Origin: Alphaproteobacteria bacterium
GTDB lineage: Bacteria > Pseudomonadota > Alphaproteobacteria > RF32 > CAG-239
Assembly: GCA_017475705.1 (NCBI GenBank)
Contig: JAFVFB010000014.1
Coordinates: forward strand, 1-57,877
Direction of reading: 5' to 3'
DNA: 57,877 nucleotides
A program made the translations under genes and the position numbers. Under the pieces are notes generated by a model. It worked only from the letters and a program-made list of their open reading frames with translations, was not told the origin of the DNA and did no database searches. Positions 1 through 8,113 of this stretch are shown here, one piece after another. The first letter of the stretch is position 1, and each line of letters begins with the position of its first letter.

Positions 1-213
1 AAAAAGACAATCGGTATCCCAGCATCTATTCGCGAATGGTTTGCCATTAAAGGTGAATATACTGATGCTGATTTTAAGAAAGCTATGGAAGATTTACCAA
101 CATTGGCATTTGATGATCAGTGCACGGGTGCAAATCCGCGGTATCCGCTGATTAAAGAAATTAAAAAGCTATATGAGTTGGCATATGAGGGTATTACAGA
201 TTTTGAATTGTAA
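1..213 (+). CDS. adhE: Bifunctional aldehyde-alcohol dehydrogenase AdhE, C-terminal end (partial)
   Basis: Only the last 70 codons are inside the window; the gene begins upstream. The translated tail carries the stretch FDDQCTGANPRYPL, characteristic of the end of the iron-dependent alcohol dehydrogenase domain of AdhE. By family knowledge AdhE converts acetyl-CoA to acetaldehyde and then ethanol, re-oxidising two NADH, which is typical of fermenting cells. The ldh gene a few kilobases away fits mixed-acid or ethanol fermentation. A perfect hairpin with a T-rich tail follows 50 bases after the stop. A stand-alone iron alcohol dehydrogenase cannot be excluded without the N-terminus, but this tail signature favours AdhE. 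Confidence 0.85.
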   Translation, partial: KKTIGIPASIREWFAIKGEYTDADFKKAMEDLPTLAFDDQCTGANPRYPLIKEIKKLYELAYEGITDFEL

Positions 214-263
214 TGCTTTGTACTAAAAATTTTAATGGTTATAGCTTATTAGGCTTTATAAAT

Positions 264-296
264 AAAATCCCCCCAGTTTTCTGGGGGGATTTTATT
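264..296. terminator. Bidirectional rho-independent terminator between adhE and the ACP-like gene
   Basis: A 13-bp perfect stem (264-276 with 281-293) has a TTTT loop, a C/G-rich core and A/T-rich flanks, so it has a U-tract in both directions. It lies between two convergent genes and the stop codon of the minus-strand gene sits in its right flank. Confidence 0.9.
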
Positions 297-582
297 ATTC
301 TACGTCACATAGTGATTTTGTATTTAAGAAGTTTAGAAAGTCGCCAACGGTTTTGGTGTAGGGACGTTCGGTGAGCGGCATGATAAGTGAAAACTCATCT
401 AGCAGCCGAATTTCTAAATCGTAAATATCAAGACTATCCAATCCTAAATCTTCACGTAGAGATAGAGCGGATATCTTTTCATCACTCAGTTTTTTGAACT
501 CTGCTTGGGGATACTTGAAATCCAAAGCGTTTTCATATAGTACAGAGCAAAAGTCTTGTACAGTTAAAATGTGTTTACTCAT
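295..582 (-). CDS. Acyl-carrier-like protein (orphan)
   Basis: A 95-residue acidic helical protein carrying the phosphopantetheine attachment motif LGLDSLDIYDLE, with the Ser of the DSL triad near residue 50. This is the hallmark of acyl or peptidyl carrier proteins. It differs clearly from the housekeeping acpP at 5.4 kb: it has longer N- and C-terminal arms and lacks the DELGAD signature context. No ketosynthase, adenylation or acyltransferase gene is adjacent. The divergent neighbour is a family 8 glycosyltransferase, so a role in acylating a glycan or lipid is possible but is only inference. The pantetheine-arm function follows from family knowledge. Confidence 0.75.
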   Translation of the reverse strand: MSKHILTVQDFCSVLYENALDFKYPQAEFKKLSDEKISALSLREDLGLDSLDIYDLEIRLLDEFSLIMPLTERPYTKTVGDFLNFLNTKSLCDVE

Positions 583-751
583 AAAAATAAATTTTTTTAA
601 TAATTTGACATATTTTTATCACAGATGTTTTGTTTTTAGAAGAAAATTCTTAAAAAGTCAATGACTGTTTGTCTGCCGATTTATTTTTAACTGGATGTTT
701 ACTTATTTATTGCTAGGCTGAGTACCGTTATGAACTTTGGGGAGCTAAGCG

Positions 752-1882
752 ATGGGCGATGAAAATCAGCAATATTCAGATGAAAAACAAGAACCAATGA
801 AGTCTGAAAAAGACCCTGGTATGAAATGGGTAATTTTTGCAGATATTTTAGGTGCGGTTATCATTGCTTTATTGGTTTGGGCTGCGATGATTAAAAAGAC
901 GACAGATGAATATGAAGTAGTCGAGGCAGCCACTCCGCTCTACAGTTATTCTTCACTTTCTAATGATGTTACCTTACCAGCAGTTGAAAGTACTAATTAT
1001 GATTTTGATTTACCTTTACAGCCGCAGGAATGTAGCAATGTTAGCGGTACAGTTAATATGGTATTAATTACCGATGCTAATTATATGGATTTTACTCGTG
1101 TAGCGATTAATTCTGCCAAACAAAATAAGTGTCCGCAGAGTGTTTACCATGTTTATGTGATGACGGTAGATGTTTCAGACTCTGATATTGAGGCATTAAA
1201 AGCATTGGCTGCGGCAGATGTCTCAATAACGGTTTTACCACAACGCGAGACGGATTTATTTTATATTCGTGATACACATGTTTCAAAGGCGTCTTTGTTG
1301 AAGTATTATATTGCGGATGCATTACCAAATTTGGAAAAGGTGCTTTATTTAGATTCAGATATTTTGGTATTGCGGGATTTGAATGCTCTTTATCAGACAG
1401 ATGTGCAAAATGTCTATTTGGCAGCGGTGAAAGACCCATCATGGTTTTTTGAAAATACACATGTTTTGGAACTAAATTTAGAAGAGCGCGGCTTCTATTT
1501 TAACAGTGGTGTTATGCTGATGAACTTAGCGAAGTTTCGGGCAGATGGGTTATTGCAGAAATTAGAAGATTTTACCAATAATAATTTTCGCACGTATATG
1601 GACCAAGATGCCTTGAATGTGGTGGTGGAAAAGGATGTTTTAGAACTTCCATTTGAGGCAAATGCGATGAATTTCTTTTTTGAGCATATTGATTTGCCGA
1701 CATTAGGTCATTTTTATGGTCGAGAGTGGAAAAATTATGTTGATGTTTTTGCGCCAGTAACGGTTTTGCATTTTGCATCGTCTAAAAAGCCATTAGGGGC
1801 AGAAGTCTCACATGATCAATTCTTTCGTATGCTACAACGGCTATGGTATAAATATTATAGGCCTTTGCCGCCATTGGATTAA
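752..1882 (+). CDS. Membrane-anchored glycosyltransferase family 8 protein
   Basis: 376 residues. A hydrophobic segment at about 25-46 follows a charged N-terminus and probably anchors the protein in the inner membrane. The GT8 domain starts near residue 100 (VNMVLITDANYMDF) and contains the metal-binding LDSD motif (Asp201, Asp203), the FNSGVMLMNL segment and DQDALN, matching LPS galactosyl/glucosyltransferase and glycogenin-type enzymes that use UDP-sugars with retention. A GGGGAG ribosome site lies 7 bases before the ATG. GT8 LPS enzymes are usually cytosolic without an N-terminal anchor. If the long linker after the anchor places the domain outside the cytosol, the sugar donor would be puzzling; topology cannot be settled here. 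The acceptor is unknown. Confidence 0.85.
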   Translation: MGDENQQYSDEKQEPMKSEKDPGMKWVIFADILGAVIIALLVWAAMIKKTTDEYEVVEAATPLYSYSSLSNDVTLPAVESTNYDFDLPLQPQECSNVSGTVNMVLITDANYMDFTRVAINSAKQNKCPQSVYHVYVMTVDVSDSDIEALKALAAADVSITVLPQRETDLFYIRDTHVSKASLLKYYIADALPNLEKVLYLDSDILVLRDLNALYQTDVQNVYLAAVKDPSWFFENTHVLELNLEERGFYFNSGVMLMNLAKFRADGLLQKLEDFTNNNFRTYMDQDALNVVVEKDVLELPFEANAMNFFFEHIDLPTLGHFYGREWKNYVDVFAPVTVLHFASSKKPLGAEVSHDQFFRMLQRLWYKYYRPLPPLD

Positions 1883-1886
1883 ATAA

Positions 1887-1914
1887 TTGACAAGCTGAAT
1901 GATTTTTCTATAAT
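1887..1914 (+). promoter_or_regulatory. Near-perfect sigma-70 promoter of the helicase gene
   Basis: TTGACA (1887-1892) and TATAAT (1909-1914) are separated by 16 bases, both hexamers matching the consensus fully. The expected start of transcription, about 7 bases after the -10, falls at 1921-1922, on the ATG itself, and no Shine-Dalgarno sequence precedes the gene. Confidence 0.85.
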
Positions 1915-1921
1915 TTAGTTG

Positions 1922-3259
1922 ATGAACGATTCTGCAGAAATTAATGCCCTTAAATCTATTTCCAAATCTGTTAAAGATTTGGTGCAGCTGAATTTGACAC
2001 AACGACGGCTGTTTGATCGGATTGAGCATACTCATCAAAACTTTTTTGTGCAGGGGCAGGCAGGAACAGGCAAATCGACTTTTATTAAATATCTTAAAAA
2101 GCATTCTAAAAAAAGAATTCGGTTGGTTGCACCAACGGCGATTGCTGCGCTTAATATAGAGGGAGCAACTATTCATTCTATGTTTACGTTGCCGCTGAGT
2201 GATTTTTTGATTATGAAAGAGGTGTTATCTTCCAAACGTCGTAAGCTTAAATCTATTTTGAAAAAAACAGATGTTTTGGTTATTGATGAAGTTTCTATGT
2301 TGCGTCCTGATGTTCTTGATGCGGTGGAAGCTTTGTGTTGTCAGGCTAGAGGGAATCTTGAGCTTTTTGGCGGTTTACAAATCATTCTTATTGGTGATTT
2401 ATGCCAATTACCACCTATTATTAAACATGATGTTATGCCTATCTTTAGACAGGAATATGGTACAGATGAACCGTATTTTTTTGATGCAAAATCATATCAA
2501 AAAGGCGGCTTTGAAAAGGTAGAGCTATCAGAAGTTTATCGGCAAAGTGATCAGGAATTGTTGCGCTATTTGCAAAATTTGCGGCATTATGAAGCTCTAG
2601 GTGAGACTGTTTCGTATTTTAATCAGGCAGAAACTTATCCTGCAGATTTTATTGAAACGGCTATTACTATTACTCCCTATCGCCAAGTGGCAGATAATAT
2701 TAATAAGTGCCGGCTAGCTGCATTGAGTAGTGTTGAACGAAGTTATGATGCACAGGTTGTTGGCAGTTTTGAAAAAATGCAGGATACACCATCTCCTAAA
2801 ACACTTGTTCTCAAAGAAGGTGCATTGGTTATTTTTAATAAGAATAATTATCCTGATTATATTAACGGGACTTCAGGGGTGGTCGAAAAGCTTGATGAAC
2901 GGGCTATAGTGGTTCGTTGTTTACAAGATCGTAGGTATATTACGGTTCATCGGGAAGAGTGGAAATCTTTTACCTATGATATAGATAGTGAAACAGGTGA
3001 AGTTAAGGAAAAAGAGACCGGTTCATTTGTTCAATTTCCTCTACAGTTGGGTTATGCTCTGACTATTCATAAAGCACAAGGGAAAACGCTAGATCGCGTT
3101 ATTGTAGATATTGATAGGGGGGCTTTTGCGCATGGACAACTCTATGTCGCGCTTTCTCGTACACGGCGGAAAGCGGATATGCTACTCAGAAAAGGAATTA
3201 CCGAAGATGATATCATTTTTTCTGCGCGGATAAAGAGCTTTCTCGGCGGTTTGTCGTGA
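1922..3259 (+). CDS. Pif1/RecD-type superfamily 1 DNA helicase
   Basis: 445 residues from the ATG at 1922 (a TTG directly before it is a less likely start). Motif I is GQAGTGKSTF, motif II VLVIDEVSML, motif III LIGDLCQLPPI, and the C-terminal motifs V/VI are LGYALTIHKAQGKTLD and YVALSRTR. This order and spacing is that of Pif1-like 5'-3' helicases, which unwind DNA forks, R-loops and G-quadruplexes in eukaryotes and some bacteria. The length is near the minimal catalytic core, with no extra domains. The gene is monocistronic, with an opposing gene 7 bases downstream. Its consensus promoter would give a leaderless mRNA. Confidence 0.88.
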   Translation: MNDSAEINALKSISKSVKDLVQLNLTQRRLFDRIEHTHQNFFVQGQAGTGKSTFIKYLKKHSKKRIRLVAPTAIAALNIEGATIHSMFTLPLSDFLIMKEVLSSKRRKLKSILKKTDVLVIDEVSMLRPDVLDAVEALCCQARGNLELFGGLQIILIGDLCQLPPIIKHDVMPIFRQEYGTDEPYFFDAKSYQKGGFEKVELSEVYRQSDQELLRYLQNLRHYEALGETVSYFNQAETYPADFIETAITITPYRQVADNINKCRLAALSSVERSYDAQVVGSFEKMQDTPSPKTLVLKEGALVIFNKNNYPDYINGTSGVVEKLDERAIVVRCLQDRRYITVHREEWKSFTYDIDSETGEVKEKETGSFVQFPLQLGYALTIHKAQGKTLDRVIVDIDRGAFAHGQLYVALSRTRRKADMLLRKGITEDDIIFSARIKSFLGGLS

Positions 3260-3265
3260 CAAGGT

Positions 3266-4060
3266 TTATTCTTGGTTTTTTAGGCGTAAATTAAGCTTTC
3301 CCCAACCAGTAATTGGTTTCTTATCTGGTTCAGATTCTGTTTGCTCTTGTTGTTGGGGGTGTTGCCAATTCATGATAGGTTGTTGTTCTTGTTGTTTCTT
3401 CTCCAGCAGTTCTTCTTCTGCAGTGGTTTTGGCAATGCCATTGGCAACGGTTTGCTTGAGTAGGGCTGGTGAATGGAAACTTTCATTTTTTGTTTCTAAT
3501 TGGCTGATAATGTCATTTATAACGCCTTGTTTGATGTTGAAAGAGTTATATCTTCCGGCATAAAATACTGTAAAAGACGGACAAGGTGAAGAAAGCAATA
3601 CATCGGTATAGTCTACTCCACGGACAAAGCGTAGCATGATGCGGGGTTCTATGCGGCAATCAGCTTTTTGTGTTAAGATGTTAATGCCTTTGGTAAATAG
3701 TGCTTCATAGGTGGTAACCATCTGGCTGTTATCTAATTCACCACAGTAGCCGGCGATGGCAAATTTATTTAGCGTATAGCCGGTGTAATTTTGTGGCTGG
3801 CGGGTGACATGGTAGCAAAAAACCTGTTCTGGGTTCATAATGTTGTAGGCTGCTTCAGCTTTAATTTGGGACTGAATAAAAGGGATAATATCTAGTTGGC
3901 GTAAGGAGCGTTTAGTTCCACGTGCTTCACCATATTCATCAAATGGTAAAATATCGGCATAAGCTTCAAAATTTTGAAGTTCAACTGGCGGCTCGTTTTC
4001 TTGTGCTAAAGTGGTTGTTGAGGCCATTAATGTTAATAATAGCAACAGGTATTTCAGCAT
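3266..4060 (-). CDS. Secreted protein of unknown function
   Basis: 264 residues from the ATG at 4060, chosen because GGGAG lies 7 bases upstream and the product then begins with a clean signal peptide (MLKYLLLLLTLMASTTTLAQ). The mature part contains several Cys (FCYH, GYCGELD, ADCRIEP, SSPCPSF) that could form disulfides in the periplasm, and a low-complexity Gln/Glu-rich tail from about residue 225. I do not recognise a family. It lies convergent to the helicase gene and 87 bases downstream of ldh on the same strand, but has its own promoter. Confidence 0.65.
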   Translation of the reverse strand: MLKYLLLLLTLMASTTTLAQENEPPVELQNFEAYADILPFDEYGEARGTKRSLRQLDIIPFIQSQIKAEAAYNIMNPEQVFCYHVTRQPQNYTGYTLNKFAIAGYCGELDNSQMVTTYEALFTKGINILTQKADCRIEPRIMLRFVRGVDYTDVLLSSPCPSFTVFYAGRYNSFNIKQGVINDIISQLETKNESFHSPALLKQTVANGIAKTTAEEELLEKKQQEQQPIMNWQHPQQQEQTESEPDKKPITGWGKLNLRLKNQE

Positions 4061-4090
4061 CTTTATTCTCCCACAAATAGATATGCGGAC

Positions 4091-4119
4091 AGTATAAGAT
4101 ATCTTTTTTTTAAAGACAA
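4091..4119 (-). promoter_or_regulatory. Sigma-70 promoter of the secreted-protein gene
   Basis: On the minus strand TTGTCT (4119-4114) and TATACT (4096-4091) are 17 bases apart and end 31 bases before the chosen ATG at 4060. Confidence 0.7.
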
Positions 4120-4147
4120 TAGATTTGTTAAAAACGGTCAATAGTAA

Positions 4148-5089
4148 TTACAGTGCAGTCAGAGCCTTTTTCGTATATTCAGCTAATGTTGCGGCACTTT
4201 TTTCAAGAGCTGTCTGTTCATCGCTGTCCATAGCCGGCGTTAAAATTTTTTCCACTCCATTTTTGCTTACGATAGAAGGCATAGAATAGCATATGTTTTG
4301 GTAATTGCCAATGGCTGTATTGTGATGTGCACTAATGGTTAAAATTGTATGGCTGTCGCCAATGATGGCGTTTATAATATGCTGGGTGGCACCGGCAATA
4401 CCAAAATAGGTGGAACCCTTTCCTTTTATGATAGTATAAGCCGCATTGCGAACATCATTATCAATGATTGATTTTATTTTATGGTCAAGTTTTATATTGG
4501 TTTGAGCGGCTATTTTAGCGATAGGGGTGGTGCCGGCAATGGCACTGGAGAATAGTAATACTTCGCTATCACCGTGTTCGCCAATAACATTGGCGTGAAT
4601 TGAGGTGGGAGATATTCCTAGATGAAAGCCTAGACTACTACGAAAGCGAGATGAATCTAGAACTGTTCCGGTGCCAAAGACACGGTTTGGTGGAAAATCA
4701 GAGAGCCTTAGCGTTATTTCTGTCATAATATCAACAGGGTTCGTTGCTATTAGCAAGATTGCATGTGGGGCATATTTTATGATTTGCGGGATAATGTTTT
4801 TGAATATTTCGATGTTTCTATTTAATAGATTAAGACGGGTTTCGCCAGGTTGTTGGTTGGCTCCAGCTGTTATAATGATAAGGTCTGCTTTCTTTAAGTC
4901 GTCATAGTCACCGGCGATAACTGAGGCACCAAAGGTAAAGGGGGTGGCGTGAGAAATATCCATGGCCTCAGCCTGGGCCCTCTCTTGATGCTTATCAATT
5001 AAAATTAATCTTTCAGCAGTTCCCGCAGTTGCTAGTGAAAAAGCGATGGCGCTGCCGACCATGCCAGTGCCGATAATTCCTATTTGCAT
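4148..5089 (-). CDS. ldh: L-lactate dehydrogenase
   Basis: 313 residues, normal for the family. The NAD-binding glycine motif GIIGTGMVGSAIAF opens the protein. The substrate loop reads AGANQQPGETRL: Gln at the specificity position marks lactate rather than malate dehydrogenase (Arg there), and the Arg of PGETR is the mobile catalytic arginine. The active-site His lies in IGEHGDSE and the carboxylate-binding Arg in LDSSRFR. It reduces pyruvate to L-lactate with NADH in the cytosol. A strong AAGGAGG site precedes the ATG. Allosteric control by fructose-1,6-bisphosphate, common in bacterial LDHs, cannot be judged from sequence here. Confidence 0.95.
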   Translation of the reverse strand: MQIGIIGTGMVGSAIAFSLATAGTAERLILIDKHQERAQAEAMDISHATPFTFGASVIAGDYDDLKKADLIIITAGANQQPGETRLNLLNRNIEIFKNIIPQIIKYAPHAILLIATNPVDIMTEITLRLSDFPPNRVFGTGTVLDSSRFRSSLGFHLGISPTSIHANVIGEHGDSEVLLFSSAIAGTTPIAKIAAQTNIKLDHKIKSIIDNDVRNAAYTIIKGKGSTYFGIAGATQHIINAIIGDSHTILTISAHHNTAIGNYQNICYSMPSIVSKNGVEKILTPAMDSDEQTALEKSAATLAEYTKKALTAL

Positions 5090-5397
5090 TAAAATTCCTC
5101 CTTTTCTAGATTATTTTTTTACATATATATAAGTGGTGTTTTCTGAAAATGAAGTAAATTTTGATGACTATAATGGTTATTTTATTTATCTAAAGTTTTA
5201 TTTTGGGGATAAATAAGGGAAAAAGATGCTTTTTTTTGTTCTTTCTATCTGTTTGAAAAACAATTAAAAGTCTGTGTATCCATGGGGGTGAAGTTGAAAA
5301 AATGAAAAAAATGCTTGTCAAATAAATATTTTCTGTGTAGCGTTCTTTTCAGACGTTAGTCTAAAATTTGTTTTAATAATTTTTAGAGGTTAAATTT
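5090..5397. other. Divergent intergenic region between ldh and acpP
   Basis: 308 bases, very A/T-rich, with no coding sequence I can support. It must hold the promoters of ldh and acpP. A TTGTCA at 5315-5320 is the best -35 candidate for acpP, but the base run 17 positions on (TAGCGT) is a poor -10. An AGAC-GTTA-GTCT inverted repeat lies at 5351-5362, 36 bases before the acpP ATG, and could be an operator. For ldh I see only A/T-rich TATATA runs. Confidence 0.4.
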
Positions 5398-5631
5398 ATG
5401 ACTGATACCGCTAGTCGCGTTAAGAAAATTGTTGCTGAACATTTAGGTGTTGAAGAAACAAAAGTAACAGATAATGCAAACTTTATTGATGATTTGGGTG
5501 CTGACAGCTTGGATACTGTTGAGTTGGTTATGGCATTTGAAGAAGAATTTGGTTGCGAAATTCCTGATGAAGCAGCAGAAAAAATTCTTACTGTAAAAGA
5601 TGCTATTGACTATCTTTCAAAAGCAGCGTAA
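5398..5631 (+). CDS. acpP: Acyl carrier protein
   Basis: 77 residues with the canonical [20 protein letters not shown] segment around the phosphopantetheinylated Ser. This is the housekeeping carrier of growing acyl chains in type II fatty acid synthesis. A GAGG ribosome site precedes it, a strong terminator follows, and fabF lies 121 bases downstream, the widespread bacterial acpP-fabF order. The product is strongly acidic, as expected. Confidence 0.98.
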   Translation: MTDTASRVKKIVAEHLGVEETKVTDNANFIDDLGADSLDTVELVMAFEEEFGCEIPDEAAEKILTVKDAIDYLSKAA

Positions 5632-5654
5632 GCCTTTGAATTATCATAAATAGA

Positions 5655-5686
5655 AACTCGCTCCGATTTTGACAAGCGAGTTTTTT
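5655..5686 (+). terminator. Terminator between acpP and fabF
   Basis: An 8-bp stem AACTCGCT/AGCGAGTT (5655-5662 with 5675-5682) runs into a T stretch. It probably lets acpP be made in large excess over fabF. Confidence 0.85.
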
Positions 5687-5752
5687 CATATTAATTTTAT
5701 CCGCGGGGAGAGCGTTGCTCAATCCGCTGGATAAGGAAAAATGAGGTTTTTT

Positions 5753-7030
5753 ATGAGAAGAGTTGTCGTAACGGGTATGGGCGTTGTTTCTCCGCTAGGG
5801 CGTGGTGTGCAGCATAACTGGGATGCTTTGATGGCTGGTGAATCCGGCGTTCGGGTTATAGATGATATTGATTTGAAAGATATTCCAGTTAAAATCGCGG
5901 GGCGCGTTCCTTTTGGTGAACAGGCACCTTTGTTTAATCCGGATACTGTTATCGCCCCAAAAGACCAAAAGAAAAATGATAAATTTATTTTGTTTGGAAT
6001 GGCTGCAGCAGGTGATGCTTTGGCTGATGCTGGCTGGGATGCTGAAAATGCTAGCGAAGATGAAAAATATCGCGCTGGCGTGATGATGGGGGCTGGTATT
6101 GGTGGTCTTCAGACTATTTATGAAAATGCAATTTCTTTTAATGAAGTTGGGATGAAGCGCATATCTCCATTTTTTATTCCTTCTGTTCTCATTAATTTAA
6201 TTTCCGGTAATGTTTCAATTAAATTTGGCTTAAAAGGGCCTAATCATGCGTGTGTTACGGCGTGTTCAACAGGTACTCATGCTATTGGTGATGCAGCAGC
6301 GATGATTGCACGCGGTGATGCTGATTTGATGGTTGCCGGCGGTGCCGAATCTGCTGTTAATGTGTTAGGTTTGTGCGGTTTTGCTCGTATGAAGGCTATC
6401 ACAGCAGAGTTTAATGATGCACCAGAAAAGGCTTCTCGTCCATGGGATAAGAATCGTAGTGGCTTTGTTATGGGAGAAGGTAGTGGTGCTTTGGTTTTAG
6501 AAGAGCTAGAGCATGCTAAAGCGCGTGGTGCTAAGATTTATGCCGAAGTTGTCGGCTATGGTATGAGCGGTGATGCTTATCATATTACAGCTCCATCTGG
6601 CGATGGTGCATATCGGGCAATGAAGATGGCAGCAGACCATGCCAAAGAAAATGGTGTTGAACTTTCTGATATTGGTTACATTAATGCCCATGGTACATCT
6701 ACACCAGCCGGTGATGTTGGTGAGGCAATGGCTGTTAAGCGGTTATTTGGTGATGAAGGGATTAAGCATGTCTCTATGTCTTCTACCAAATCGGCGATTG
6801 GCCACTTACTTGGTGCTGCCGGTGCCGTTGAGGCTGTTTATACTATTAAGGCTATTTTAGAACAAACTTGTCCGCCAACCCTTAATTTGGAGAATCCGGC
6901 TGATGAAGTAGCTGATTTTGATTTAGTGCCTTTAAAGCCAAAGAAAAGAGAAATTAGAGCAGCAATGTCAAACTCCTTTGGTTTTGGCGGTACGAATTCT
7001 TCACTTATTTTTAAAAAATATAATGGTTAA
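5753..7030 (+). CDS. fabF: 3-oxoacyl-[acyl-carrier-protein] synthase II
   Basis: 425 residues from ATG 5753; an in-frame ATG at 5741 with an AAGGA site is the alternative. The later start gives the usual MRRVVVTGMG opening and has GAGG 6 bases upstream. Catalytic residues are the nucleophile Cys (about residue 171, TACSTGTHAIG), His in NAHGTSTPAGD and His in KSAIGHLLGAAGA; the C-terminus has the NSFGFGGTN loop. It condenses malonyl-ACP with acyl-ACP, elongating fatty acids and, by family knowledge, controlling cis-vaccenate content. It lies after acpP and 9 bases before mltG, a common arrangement. Confidence 0.97.
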   Translation: MRRVVVTGMGVVSPLGRGVQHNWDALMAGESGVRVIDDIDLKDIPVKIAGRVPFGEQAPLFNPDTVIAPKDQKKNDKFILFGMAAAGDALADAGWDAENASEDEKYRAGVMMGAGIGGLQTIYENAISFNEVGMKRISPFFIPSVLINLISGNVSIKFGLKGPNHACVTACSTGTHAIGDAAAMIARGDADLMVAGGAESAVNVLGLCGFARMKAITAEFNDAPEKASRPWDKNRSGFVMGEGSGALVLEELEHAKARGAKIYAEVVGYGMSGDAYHITAPSGDGAYRAMKMAADHAKENGVELSDIGYINAHGTSTPAGDVGEAMAVKRLFGDEGIKHVSMSSTKSAIGHLLGAAGAVEAVYTIKAILEQTCPPTLNLENPADEVADFDLVPLKPKKREIRAAMSNSFGFGGTNSSLIFKKYNG

Positions 7031-7039
7031 GCTGAAAAT

Positions 7040-8014
7040 ATGCTGAAGAAATTGTTTAATTCACTCCTATCCTTGGCTTTTTTAGCTATTGTGGTGGGAG
7101 TGATTTTTTTTGTAGCAATGCAAAAAAAATATACTCATATATATCACTTATCTTCCTCTCAGGAAGTTATGATTGAACGCGGTGTCGGAGGAAATCGTGT
7201 TGCACAATTATTGGCCGAAAGAGGTATTATTGATTCCCCTTTGTGGTTTAGGTTGTTTACTTGGCGGTATCATATGCAGGATAGTTTAAAGGCCGGCGAG
7301 TATTCATTTGGTGGTTCGTTATCCTATCAGCAAGTGTTCGAAAAGTTAATCAGCGGTGATGTTATTATTCGAAGTTTGACTATACCAGAAGGTAAAGCTT
7401 TGGCGGAAATTCGCCAAATTGTTGCGGATAATCCTTATTTATCTGGAGATATCACTCTCGCCTTGAAGGAAGGAGAGGTGTTGCCGGAAACGTATCATTT
7501 TACACGCGGCGAATCTCGTAATTCTATTTTAGAAAAGGCACGTCAAGCTATGAAAAAAACGCTTGCAGAGGTGTATGGTGCACGACAGAATAATTTGCCA
7601 CTGAAGTCTGCTGATGAGCTGTTAATTTTGGCGAGTATTGTTGAAAAAGAAACAGGTGTCGCCGCAGAACGCGCAAAAGTTGCTTCTGTTTTTATTAATC
7701 GTTTAAATTTGGGGATGAAATTACAGACGGATCCTACCGTTATTTATGCTGTTACACAGGGGAAAATGAATCTTAATAGACCTATTTATAAACGGGATTT
7801 GGCTTATGATTCGCCTTATAATACCTATGTCTATTCTGGTTTGCCTCCGGCGCCGATTTGCAGTCCCGGTAAAGCGGCTATTTTAGCGGCAGCACATCCA
7901 GAAAAAACGCCGTATCTTTATTTTGTGGCAGATGGTGTGACCGGCGGGCATCGGTTTGCTAAGACGCTTAAAGAGCATAATGCTAATGTTGCGCATTATC
8001 GAAAAGGGAAATAG
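7040..8014 (+). CDS. mltG: Endolytic murein transglycosylase
   Basis: 324 residues with an N-terminal membrane helix (about 8-27), a LysM-like region, then the YceG domain with the conserved LILASIVEKETG (catalytic Glu of EKE), FINRLNLGMKLQTDPTVIY and SPYNTYVYSGLPPAPICSPG signatures. MltG cuts nascent glycan strands and sets their length at the inner membrane. It is cotranscribed with fabF (9-base gap), as in many Gram-negative bacteria. Confidence 0.96.
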   Translation: MLKKLFNSLLSLAFLAIVVGVIFFVAMQKKYTHIYHLSSSQEVMIERGVGGNRVAQLLAERGIIDSPLWFRLFTWRYHMQDSLKAGEYSFGGSLSYQQVFEKLISGDVIIRSLTIPEGKALAEIRQIVADNPYLSGDITLALKEGEVLPETYHFTRGESRNSILEKARQAMKKTLAEVYGARQNNLPLKSADELLILASIVEKETGVAAERAKVASVFINRLNLGMKLQTDPTVIYAVTQGKMNLNRPIYKRDLAYDSPYNTYVYSGLPPAPICSPGKAAILAAAHPEKTPYLYFVADGVTGGHRFAKTLKEHNANVAHYRKGK

Positions 8015-8093
8015 AGAGTTTTTTGCAAACTAAAAAATCATTTTAAGCTTTATTTGGCACTGGGCGATGGCGTCACATACTGTGCGCACGGTA

Positions 8094-8109
8094 GCAGGGC
8101 TTGCCCTGC
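8094..8109. repeat. GC-rich hairpin between mltG and polA
   Basis: A perfect inverted repeat GCAGGGC-TT-GCCCTGC sits in a GC-rich islet (about 8060-8112) between two convergent genes, unlike the A/T-rich intergenic DNA around it. There is no T-tract right behind it, so it is not a classical terminator. It may be part of a dispersed intergenic repeat. Confidence 0.5.
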
Positions 8110-8113
8110 ATCC

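Noticed and set aside
605..610. TTGACA upstream of the GT8 gene
   Set aside because: The hexamer 17 bases further on (TTTTGT) is not a -10, and the gene lies 140 bases downstream; left as unassigned.
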